This document shows positions 7,429 through 12,766 of a stretch of DNA of 12,766 nucleotides, one piece after another. A program made the position numbers and the translations under genes. This stretch comes from an uncultured Succinatimonas sp. (lineage in GTDB: Bacteria; Pseudomonadota; Gammaproteobacteria; Enterobacterales; Succinivibrionaceae), in contig NZ_CAJKVK010000061.1 in the NCBI RefSeq assembly GCF_905203285.1, positions 1 through 12,766 of the forward strand, read 5' to 3'. Every line of letters begins with the position of its first letter. The first letter of the stretch is position 1. The notes under the pieces are model-generated. The model had not been told where the DNA came from. It ran no database searches and saw only the letters and a list, made by a program, of their open reading frames with translations.

Positions 7429-8511
7429 TTAACGTACGGAAAAATCCTTTGTACGTTTTTTAAGCTCACGCCACCATTTATCATTATTTAAATACCATAA
7501 AAGCGTTAGCTTAATACCTTCTTTGAAAGTTAAAGAAGGTTTAAAGTTCAATTCTGCTTCAGCTTTTCTCGGATCTATAGCATAACGACGGTCATGTCCC
7601 GGACGATCGGTCACATGAACGATAGCATTTTTACATGACTTGCCGTTTGCCGGATAAGCAGACGGATAGCGATCTTTTAAACTCGAATCTTCTTTAAAGA
7701 TCTCATCAATACAATCGCACACTGTATTGACAACCTCAAGATTGGTAAGTTCTGCTCTGCCGCCTATATTCCAGGTTTTATCAGACTGACAGCTATGTAT
7801 TGCTGCATCAATAGCTCTGCAGTGATCATCGACAAAAAGCCAATCTCGAATTTGTTTTCCATCACCGTAAACCGGAACTTCCTTACCGGTAAGCAAATTA
7901 GTTATAACAAGAGGTATAAGCTTTTCCGGGAATTGACGAGGTCCGTAATTATTGGAGCAATTAGTGATGGTTGCTTTTAATCCGTAAGTATGGACAAAAG
8001 CTCTTACTAAACAATCGGATGATGCTTTAGATGCTGAGTACGGAGAATTAGGACGATACGGATTCTCTTCTGAAAAAGGAGGATCTGTCAAAGATAACGT
8101 TCCGAACACTTCATCGGTTGATATGTGATGAAAATGTCCATGGCACACACCATCTTTTACCCACATCTTATAAGCTGCCTTCAACAAGCAGTATGTGCCT
8201 TCAATATTGGTCTTAATAAAGGCGTCAGGTCCGGAAATGGAGCGATCAACATGAGATTCAGCTGCAAAATGGACAATCACGTCAATTTTGTATTTCTCGA
8301 TTAAAGAAACAACCAACCCCTCATCAAGGATATCGCCTTTAACAAAAGTAAAATGCGGATTATCGTTAAGCGGATCCAAAGTTTCCCTGCAGCCTGCGTA
8401 AGTTAAAGCATCTAAAACTACAACATTATCTTCAGGAAAATTTTTCAGATGATAAAAAACGTAATTGGAGCCGATAAATCCGGCTCCTCCAGTAACCAGC
8501 AAATTAGCCAT
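7429..8511 (-). CDS. rfbB: dTDP-glucose 4,6-dehydratase
   Basis: This 360-residue short-chain dehydrogenase-type enzyme (RmlB/RfbB) converts dTDP-glucose to dTDP-4-keto-6-deoxyglucose with bound NAD, the second step towards dTDP-rhamnose and related sugars. The Rossmann loop GGAGFIG is at 8-14, HFAAESHVDRSI at 81-92, the catalytic Thr132-Asp133-Glu134 (STDEVFG) and the Tyr158/Lys162 pair (YSASK) are intact, and NNYGPRQ and the DWLFVDDH-type block follow. The ATG is six bases after the stop of the upstream gene, with only a weak GAGAA further up, which suggests translational coupling. The usual partners rmlA, rmlC and rmlD are not in this window; the gene sits instead among housekeeping genes. 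Confidence 0.95.
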   Translation of the reverse strand: MANLLVTGGAGFIGSNYVFYHLKNFPEDNVVVLDALTYAGCRETLDPLNDNPHFTFVKGDILDEGLVVSLIEKYKIDVIVHFAAESHVDRSISGPDAFIKTNIEGTYCLLKAAYKMWVKDGVCHGHFHHISTDEVFGTLSLTDPPFSEENPYRPNSPYSASKASSDCLVRAFVHTYGLKATITNCSNNYGPRQFPEKLIPLVITNLLTGKEVPVYGDGKQIRDWLFVDDHCRAIDAAIHSCQSDKTWNIGGRAELTNLEVVNTVCDCIDEIFKEDSSLKDRYPSAYPANGKSCKNAIVHVTDRPGHDRRYAIDPRKAEAELNFKPSLTFKEGIKLTLLWYLNNDKWWRELKKRTKDFSVR

Positions 8512-8517
8512 ACAAAA

Positions 8518-8979
8518 TTAATTCTCAGTTAAATCATTACGAACAAGAGGTTTTTGCAGGTAATTAAATAAATTCTCACTTACCATATTGAGAACCTCTT
8601 TAATACTGCTAAGTTCAGGATCATAAGCATTAATATATGTAGGCTCTGAATCTGCTTCGTAATAGCAAACGCTTGAAAATACAGCATCGACATCGGTATC
8701 AGATAATGTAAGCGAACAGCGAAAATCTACAAAACGCTCTACGCCTGCCTGAATCAGCAAAGGATCACGCATGATTTTTCTAAAATTAATCACGCCCATA
8801 GATCTGTCTTCTAGAAAGATTTTCTTCGGACGAACGCCTTCTTTTACCCAATGCTCAGCTTTATCATAAGCACGTTCAAGCATGCTTTCGGAGTGATAAG
8901 AAAAGGCTACTTCATAGTCACTGCCAGGAGGCGGTGCCATGTTGTCGTCTTTTTCATTTTCATTTTCAAAATCTGACAT
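8518..8979 (-). CDS. unrecognised acidic cytoplasmic protein in the glnS-bamC cluster
   Basis: I do not recognise this 153-residue protein. It has no signal peptide or membrane segment. The first 20 residues are acidic, with a Pro patch (APPPG), and look disordered. The rest looks folded: a helical stretch (about 30-50), KKIFLEDRSMGVINFRKI (52-69), then mixed segments including VERFVDFRCSL and a C-terminal helix (about 125-143). An AAGGAG six bases before the ATG is among the best ribosome sites in the window, so the gene is very probably expressed. It begins 23 bases after glnS and ends six bases before rmlB, so it is probably co-transcribed with both. Codon use looks like its neighbours. 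No function can be assigned. Confidence 0.8.
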   Translation of the reverse strand: MSDFENENEKDDNMAPPPGSDYEVAFSYHSESMLERAYDKAEHWVKEGVRPKKIFLEDRSMGVINFRKIMRDPLLIQAGVERFVDFRCSLTLSDTDVDAVFSSVCYYEADSEPTYINAYDPELSSIKEVLNMVSENLFNYLQKPLVRNDLTEN

Positions 8980-9002
8980 TTTTTGCTCCTTACTATTTCA
9001 AA

Positions 9003-10685
9003 TCATGCCTGAGTTTTTTTGTTATCACGTAAAGCTACGGTTAAATTAAATACCGGAGCTCCTTCAACAAAATCTTTTGATTCAACGCAGAAATAACCTT
9101 CACGTTCAAACTGGAAGGAATCACCGACTTTAGCATTTTTAAGCGAAGACTCTAATGCTGCATCCTTAATGATTTCTTTTGAGTTTTCATCAACGCATGC
9201 AAGAAAATCTTCTTCTGCGCCGGGATTCGGGACTTTAAATAATCTGCCGTATAAACAAACTTGTCCCCTATAACAATCATTGGCATTTACCCAATGAATT
9301 ACTCCCTTTGGTTTGTGTCCTTCAACATCAGTACCTATAGAATTAGGAATTGCTTCTACATGAACGCAGGTTACATTTCCATTCTCATCTTTTTCACAAG
9401 ATACCGCTTTTACGATATAAGCATGACGCAAACGGACTTCATAGCCTAATTTAAGTCTCTTATACTGTTTATTGGCTTGCTCTCTAAAGTCTGCCGCATC
9501 AATGAAAAGCTCTTTGCTAAGAGATAATTCGCGAGATCCTAAATCTTCTTTTTCAGGATGATTGGGAACTGTTACTCTATCAACAGTTACTCCTTCTTCT
9601 CCAAAATTATCAATTACTAATTTTATCGGATGTAAAACGGCAAGAGCACGCGGAGCCTTGGCGTTCAAATCATCACGAACACATGTCTCAAGAGCGCTCA
9701 TTTCTACGGTGTTTTCCTGTTTGGTAACACCGATACGACGGCAAAACTCACGAATTGAAGCAGGAGTGTAACCGCGACGGCGTAATCCTGAAATCGTAGT
9801 CAAACGAGGATCATCCCATCCGTCAACTACCCCTTTCTCAACCAAAAGATTTAATTTTCTTTTTGATGTCAAAGAATACTCAAGATTAAGTCGGCTCATT
9901 TCATACTGATGAGGACGAGCTTCGATACTGATATGATCTAAAACCCAATCATAAAGACGGCGATTATCCTGAAATTCCAAAGTACAAATAGAATGAGTAA
10001 TACCCTCAATAGCATCAGAAATGCAGTGGGTAAAATCGTACATCGGATAAATGCACCATTTATCGCCGGTTAAAGCATGAGATGCAAAACGTACACGGTA
10101 AATAACAGGATCACGCATGCAAATAAACGGTGATGCCATATCGATCTTGGCACGCAGGCAAGCTTTTCCTTCTTCAAAGCCGCCGTTTTTCATTTTTTCA
10201 AATAATGCTAAGTTTTCTTCCACGCTGCGATAACGGTATGGACTATCTTTACCCGGCTCTTTTAAAGTACCGCGATACTCACGAATTTCTTCAGGTGAGA
10301 GTTCATCTACATAAGCAAGACCTTTATTAATAAGTTCTAATGCGTAACCATACAGTCTGTCAAAATAATCTGATGAATGACGAACATCTCCAGACCAATT
10401 AAATCCGAGCCATTTAACATCTCTTTCAATTGAACGGATGTACTCAAGATCTTCTTTTACAGGATTGGTATCATCAAAACGCAGATTGCAAGTGCCGTTA
10501 TAATCTCTGGCTAAACCGAAATTTAAACAAATAGATTTAGCGTGTCCGATATGCAGATAACCGTTAGGCTCAGGCGGGAAACGAGTTGCAATATTAGTAA
10601 CTCTGCCTTCTTTTAGATCTTCGTCAATAATATCTGTAATAAAATTGCGCGGAATTCTTTCTTCATTAACTTTTATGTCTTCCAT
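9003..10685 (-). CDS. glnS: glutaminyl-tRNA synthetase
   Basis: This 560-residue class I synthetase attaches glutamine to tRNA-Gln and closely follows E. coli GlnRS (554). The catalytic domain has FPPEPNGYLHIGHAKS with HIGH at 45-48, RFDDTNP (69-75), YPMYDFTH (213-220) and the KMSKS-equivalent TSKRKL at 273-278; the E. coli enzyme has Met where Thr273 stands. WDDPRLTTISGLRRRGYTP and the C-terminal anticodon-binding beta-barrels (about 340-550), with NPGAEEDF and FQFEREGYFCVES, are complete. GGAG lies five bases before the ATG. It appears to be the first gene of a run glnS, unknown gene, rmlB, bamC. Confidence 0.97.
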   Translation of the reverse strand: MEDIKVNEERIPRNFITDIIDEDLKEGRVTNIATRFPPEPNGYLHIGHAKSICLNFGLARDYNGTCNLRFDDTNPVKEDLEYIRSIERDVKWLGFNWSGDVRHSSDYFDRLYGYALELINKGLAYVDELSPEEIREYRGTLKEPGKDSPYRYRSVEENLALFEKMKNGGFEEGKACLRAKIDMASPFICMRDPVIYRVRFASHALTGDKWCIYPMYDFTHCISDAIEGITHSICTLEFQDNRRLYDWVLDHISIEARPHQYEMSRLNLEYSLTSKRKLNLLVEKGVVDGWDDPRLTTISGLRRRGYTPASIREFCRRIGVTKQENTVEMSALETCVRDDLNAKAPRALAVLHPIKLVIDNFGEEGVTVDRVTVPNHPEKEDLGSRELSLSKELFIDAADFREQANKQYKRLKLGYEVRLRHAYIVKAVSCEKDENGNVTCVHVEAIPNSIGTDVEGHKPKGVIHWVNANDCYRGQVCLYGRLFKVPNPGAEEDFLACVDENSKEIIKDAALESSLKNAKVGDSFQFEREGYFCVESKDFVEGAPVFNLTVALRDNKKTQA

Positions 10686-10689
10686 CGCA

Positions 10690-10740
10690 GCTCCAAAAAC
10701 ATAAATTAATTTTATTTAAGGCTCTTTTTCACAAGGAGCC
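10690..10740 (-). promoter_or_regulatory. glnS leader hairpin with a possible ribosome-site-blocking alternative
   Basis: On the minus strand GGCTC (10740-10736) can pair with GAGCC (10724-10720). The overlapping GCTCC (10739-10735) could instead pair with GGAGC (10694-10690), which contains the glnS ribosome site. The two pairings exclude each other. Both stems are only five bases, so regulation is speculative. Confidence 0.25.
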
Positions 10741-10817
10741 AATCAGATTAACGGCTAAAAGCTAACATTAATCCAAAATCAATTACCATATAGCGTTCAT
10801 TTACTGCTTTATGCTAG

Positions 10818-10847
10818 CTTATATGATGCTTTCACAAGCTTCAACAA
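10818..10847 (-). promoter_or_regulatory. weak candidate promoter of glnS
   Basis: TTGTTG (10847-10842) and TATAAG (10823-10818) on the minus strand are 18 bases apart, matching consensus at 3/6 and 5/6. The leader would be about 125 bases. This is the best pair seen by eye, but it is not strong. Confidence 0.22.
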
Positions 10848-11041
10848 ACGACAAAACCCAAGCTTATCGGCAAGGATTTACGGTATTTTTCTAATTACAT
10901 TCTTCTGATTTTAGCAAAGCTGCATAAAAGCCTCAATTTTTTATCTGTTTTTATCAATAAAAGCTTTGATTTATCTAACAAAAAATTAAACTAAATTAAT
11001 TATGTAAACTAAAATTTACTGATAAAAAACCATAGGCTTTC

Positions 11042-11055
11042 TTGATTTTTATCAA
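11042..11055. promoter_or_regulatory. perfect FNR box upstream of maoP
   Basis: The sequence TTGAT-TTTT-ATCAA matches the FNR consensus TTGATNNNNATCAA at every fixed position. FNR is the oxygen-labile iron-sulfur regulator of gammaproteobacteria. The box lies about 100 bases before the maoP ATG. Its centre (11048.5) is about 50 bases upstream of the start expected from the -10 box at 11087-11092, between the usual -41.5 and -61.5 positions, so the true start may differ or FNR may act otherwise. It could also serve transcription away from maoP. Confidence 0.6.
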
Positions 11056-11083
11056 AGCCATGTACGCAAATAAGAAATTTAAA

Positions 11084-11092
11084 TGTTAAAAT
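11084..11092 (+). promoter_or_regulatory. extended -10 promoter element of maoP
   Basis: TGTTAAAAT combines an extended TG motif (11084-11085) with TAAAAT (11087-11092). The -35 region is poor (ACGCAA at 17 bases), as often seen with extended -10 or activator-dependent promoters. The predicted start is near 11099, giving a leader of about 55 bases that contains GCGTTT (11109-11114) and AAACGC (11123-11128), which can pair. Confidence 0.45.
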
Positions 11093-11153
11093 GTGACGCT
11101 AAAATTAAGCGTTTAAACTTTAAAACGCCTATTCTTTTGAGGAAAAAACACAA

Positions 11154-11501
11154 ATGAGCTTCGAATCCGAAAAGCCGTTTAACGATTTTCAGCATTTTGC
11201 CCGCGGAATTCGCCGCAGCGGTGAATTTTCGATCCGCGAATCAAATCTTTTAGAGCAATGCGGTACTGCAATGATGGAACTTCATAAAGGAATCCGTAAG
11301 CCTAAAGATGAAACCGAAGAAGTTTTTTTAAAACAACTCAATAGTGCCGAAGTAATAACCGACCCTTATGCTAAGGTATTCAAAAAATATTTGCAGGTAA
11401 TTCAGCCGCGTCACTTACATCGTTTGTGCTCTGTCGGCAGCGATGATGATATCGGTGATTTTAATTCATCCTCATCATCTGAAGTATCAAATATTGATTA
11501 A
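11154..11501 (+). CDS. maoP: MaoP / YifE family macrodomain Ori organisation protein
   Basis: The 115-residue product matches the YifE (UPF0438) family, about 112 residues in E. coli. The conserved block runs from residue 14 to 91: HFARGIRRSGEFSIRE (14-29) parallels the YPRGFSRHGDFTIKE pattern of YifE, followed by LLEQCG, an ELHKGIRKP segment (42-50), TDPYAKVFKKYL (69-80) and PRHLHRL (85-91). The acidic, Ser-rich tail (97-115) is not conserved and looks disordered. In E. coli MaoP acts with the nearby site maoS to organise the Ori macrodomain, and it occurs in the Dam/SeqA/MukB/MatP-bearing lineage. GAGG (11139-11142) precedes the ATG by 11 bases. It is a single-gene unit with an FNR box upstream and a strong terminator. 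Confidence 0.88.
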   Translation: MSFESEKPFNDFQHFARGIRRSGEFSIRESNLLEQCGTAMMELHKGIRKPKDETEEVFLKQLNSAEVITDPYAKVFKKYLQVIQPRHLHRLCSVGSDDDIGDFNSSSSSEVSNID

Positions 11502-11508
11502 CCTAAAG

Positions 11509-11535
11509 AACTCCGCGCAATGCGGAGTTTTTTTT
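11509..11535 (+). terminator. Rho-independent terminator of maoP
   Basis: AACTCCGC (11509-11516) and GCGGAGTT (11522-11529) form a perfect 8-bp stem with a 5-base loop, followed by T to 11535. It begins eight bases after the maoP stop. The stop codon of the convergent azlD (11536-11534) lies in its T run. On the minus strand the tail is shorter, so it may only partly serve azlCD. Confidence 0.9.
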
Positions 11536-11842
11536 AAAAAGCCAAAAAAGCCAACACTGCACATACGGATAAAATTACCGTAACAGATAATGGTGCCTTT
11601 AACACGGAACTTATAATTGCAACAACCGTTCCGACACTTGCAGCATTCATATACCCCGGCACACTATAAAAAATCCCCGGAAAAACTAAAGCAGTCATCG
11701 CCGTATACGGAATTAAATTTAAAAATCTCTCAAGCCACGGATTAAGTTTAACTTTGGAAATAAATAAAGCAGGAACAACGCGCGGCAAATATGAAACAAG
11801 GCACATTCCTAAGATAATAAATAAGTAACGATTATCTTCCAT
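11534..11842 (-). CDS. azlD: AzlD family branched-chain amino acid exporter subunit
   Basis: The 102-residue, very hydrophobic protein matches the small subunit of AzlCD / YgaZH exporters, which remove valine and related branched-chain amino acids from the cell. About four membrane segments are visible (roughly 4-24, 42-60, 65-83, 86-101). The family-typical SYLPRVVPALF lies near the end of the first helix (17-27), and LIPYTAMTALVFPG follows at 43-56. Its ATG overlaps the azlC stop by one base (TAATG), as expected for co-translated partners. It ends inside the maoP terminator. Confidence 0.9.
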   Translation of the reverse strand: MEDNRYLFIILGMCLVSYLPRVVPALFISKVKLNPWLERFLNLIPYTAMTALVFPGIFYSVPGYMNAASVGTVVAIISSVLKAPLSVTVILSVCAVLAFLAF

Positions 11843-12579
11843 TACTTGCTCTCCGCTTTAAGATCATTATTATTCTGAAGAGATTTAGCACGTACTTTAT
11901 TAGAAGGCTTAATTAAGCAAGCCCCTATGGCGGCCCATAACAAAGTAGAAATTACTATCGCCCAGCTTCCGTCGATAAATAAAGATAACAGACAATTAAA
12001 CAGCGCTGTCATAATTACCATCACAGCAATCTTATGATTACTCTTACAACCAGGAACCACTAACGCAATAAAAAGAGCATAGAGAGCTATTCCAAGACCT
12101 GCCGCAACCCATCCTGGTAAAATCGAATTAGCGATAACACCGATTACGGCTCCGCTTATCCATGATGAATAAGTCAATATAATAAGACCGGCAATATACG
12201 GTAATTTTGCCCTTTCCTCAGGAGCTGTCGTAAAAATAGCAAAAGTCTCATCAGTAATATAAAAAGAAGTCCATGCTTTAATCGGCGCTTTTAAATAAGG
12301 CATACGATTAAAAACACAAGCGCTCATGATGAAATATCGGAAATTGATTAAAAAAGTTCCGATAAATATTGCTGCTAAACTTGCGCCTTGTGCCGTCATT
12401 CCGACACCAAGAACCTGCCCCGATCCTGAATATACGGAAAAAGACATCAATATCGTCTCAAAAGGTGAAAATCCTGCCTGAAGAGCAGACACTGCATATG
12501 CGATACCGACTGGGATATACCCCAAAACCACGGGAATTCCGTGTTTCATTCCAAGAAAAAATAATTGACGAGAATTCAT
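11842..12579 (-). CDS. azlC: AzlC family branched-chain amino acid exporter, large subunit
   Basis: The 245-residue polytopic inner-membrane protein is the large subunit of an AzlCD / YgaZH-type exporter. The N-terminal GIPVVLGYIPVGIAYAV (14-30) and the SFSVYSGSGQ motif (46-55) are characteristic, as is FLINFRYFIMS (75-85). I see about six or seven membrane segments and a short Lys-rich C-terminal tail, with length equal to E. coli YgaZ. The ATG gives the family N-terminus, but only a weak TAAG ribosome site lies upstream. With azlD it forms a two-gene operon divergent from the tRNA-Leu gene. The exact amino acid exported cannot be told from sequence. Leucine-responsive control by an Lrp-type regulator is plausible but no site was identified. 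Confidence 0.92.
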   Translation of the reverse strand: MNSRQLFFLGMKHGIPVVLGYIPVGIAYAVSALQAGFSPFETILMSFSVYSGSGQVLGVGMTAQGASLAAIFIGTFLINFRYFIMSACVFNRMPYLKAPIKAWTSFYITDETFAIFTTAPEERAKLPYIAGLIILTYSSWISGAVIGVIANSILPGWVAAGLGIALYALFIALVVPGCKSNHKIAVMVIMTALFNCLLSLFIDGSWAIVISTLLWAAIGACLIKPSNKVRAKSLQNNNDLKAESK

Positions 12580-12610
12580 TTTTATAACTTACAAAAAAAT
12601 AACGCGCGAT

Positions 12611-12640
12611 AGTTTAGCACCAAATTCGAGCAACCGACAA
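12611..12640 (-). promoter_or_regulatory. weak candidate promoter of azlCD
   Basis: TTGTCG (12640-12635) and TAAACT (12616-12611) on the minus strand are 18 bases apart, each 4/6 to consensus. The leader would be about 25 bases. Other weak pairs exist nearby. Confidence 0.25.
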
Positions 12641-12698
12641 ACTTGAAAAGGTCTTTAAAACATTGTTTAAAAAAACATCTCGCAATAAAAGAAAAAGC

Positions 12699-12727
12699 TA
12701 GACAAGAACAATTTTTCTCTATAAAAT
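12699..12727 (+). promoter_or_regulatory. strong promoter of the tRNA-Leu gene with GC-rich discriminator
   Basis: TAGACA (12699-12704) and TAAAAT (12722-12727) are exactly 17 bases apart, each 5/6 to consensus. The following AGCCCGC is a GC-rich discriminator of the kind found at stable-RNA promoters under stringent (ppGpp/DksA) control. Transcription would start near 12735, only a few bases before the mature tRNA. A weaker pair, TTGTTT (12663-12668) and TAAAAG (12686-12691), could be a second promoter. Confidence 0.75.
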
Positions 12728-12738
12728 AGCCCGCACTT

Positions 12739-12766
12739 GCCAAAGTGGCGGAATTGGTAGACGCAG
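12739..12766 (+). tRNA. tRNA-Leu, 5' part only, cut by the window end
   Basis: GCCAAAG forms the 5' acceptor arm, followed by TG and the D-arm block GCGGAATTGGTAGACGC, which is typical of bacterial leucine tRNAs (class II, long variable arm). The anticodon lies beyond the window. The ending GACGCAG resembles the E. coli CAA isoacceptor, but this is not enough to assign it. More tRNA genes may follow. Confidence 0.87.

Larger units (their letters stand above)
10686..11153. other. 468-base non-coding interval between divergent glnS and maoP
   Basis: No convincing gene was found. The interval holds the glnS leader with a small hairpin (10720-10740), a weak glnS promoter, several AT-rich stretches, an inverted repeat ATCAA / TTGAT (10953-10957 and 10966-10970), a perfect FNR box (11042-11055) and the maoP promoter and leader. 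A 27-codon + strand reading frame at 10811-10894 has no ribosome site. The interval is much longer than the others here. In E. coli the site maoS, which works with MaoP, lies near the maoP promoter; an equivalent could be here, but I cannot identify its sequence. Confidence 0.6.

Noticed and set aside
10800..10827. + strand promoter-like pair TTTACT / TATGAT that could drive a small RNA
   Set aside because: No terminator or stable fold found downstream before maoP, so no RNA gene can be supported.
10811..10894. 27-codon + strand frame in the glnS-maoP interval
   Set aside because: No ribosome site, no recognisable protein features, and such lengths arise by chance.
12369..12587. 72-codon + strand frame opposite azlC
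   Set aside because: Shadow of the azlC coding sequence; product looks unlike a real protein.

Overview
The window reads as ordinary core chromosome of an AT-rich gammaproteobacterium that probably lives without oxygen. This is inferred from gene content. BamC, RmuC, MaoP (YifE), a PykA-type pyruvate kinase, a bacterial GlnRS and the bamC-purC neighbourhood all point to Gammaproteobacteria. The low G+C, a YqhD/butanol-dehydrogenase-type enzyme and a textbook FNR box fit a gut or rumen member of a group such as the Succinivibrionaceae. No sequence search was possible, so the family assignment is tentative.

Layout. (1) 1-1510: an AT-rich leader, an iron-type alcohol dehydrogenase on the + strand and its terminator. 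(2) 1533-3063: rmuC on + with its own promoter, converging with one base between stop codons on a small secreted or membrane Gly/Met-rich protein (3065-3631, minus). The terminator of that small gene lies inside the last codons of rmuC. (3) 3632-5443: a dyad-rich spacer, then pykA (minus) with its own promoter and terminator. (4) 5467-10685: five minus-strand genes in transcription order glnS, an unrecognised 153-residue gene, rmlB/rfbB, bamC and purC. The first four are tightly spaced (6 to 23 bases). bamC and purC are separated by 80 bases holding a near-perfect palindrome, and a strong terminator follows purC. (5) 10686-11153: a long non-coding interval with the FNR box and the maoP promoter region. 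(6) 11154-11535: maoP (+) and its terminator, convergent with azlCD (minus, 11534-12579), a branched-chain amino acid exporter pair. (7) 12699-12766: a strong promoter and the first 28 bases of a tRNA-Leu that runs off the window.

Together the genes serve central metabolism (pyruvate kinase, aldehyde/alcohol redox), purine synthesis, glutaminyl-tRNA charging, outer-membrane assembly, nucleotide-sugar synthesis, DNA maintenance and chromosome organisation. I found no transposon, prophage, CRISPR array or defence island, and no clear new multi-gene system. The points most worth a second look are the maoP upstream region with its FNR box, the palindrome between bamC and purC, the small Gly/Met-rich membrane protein, and the unknown gene and lone rmlB inside the glnS-bamC cluster.
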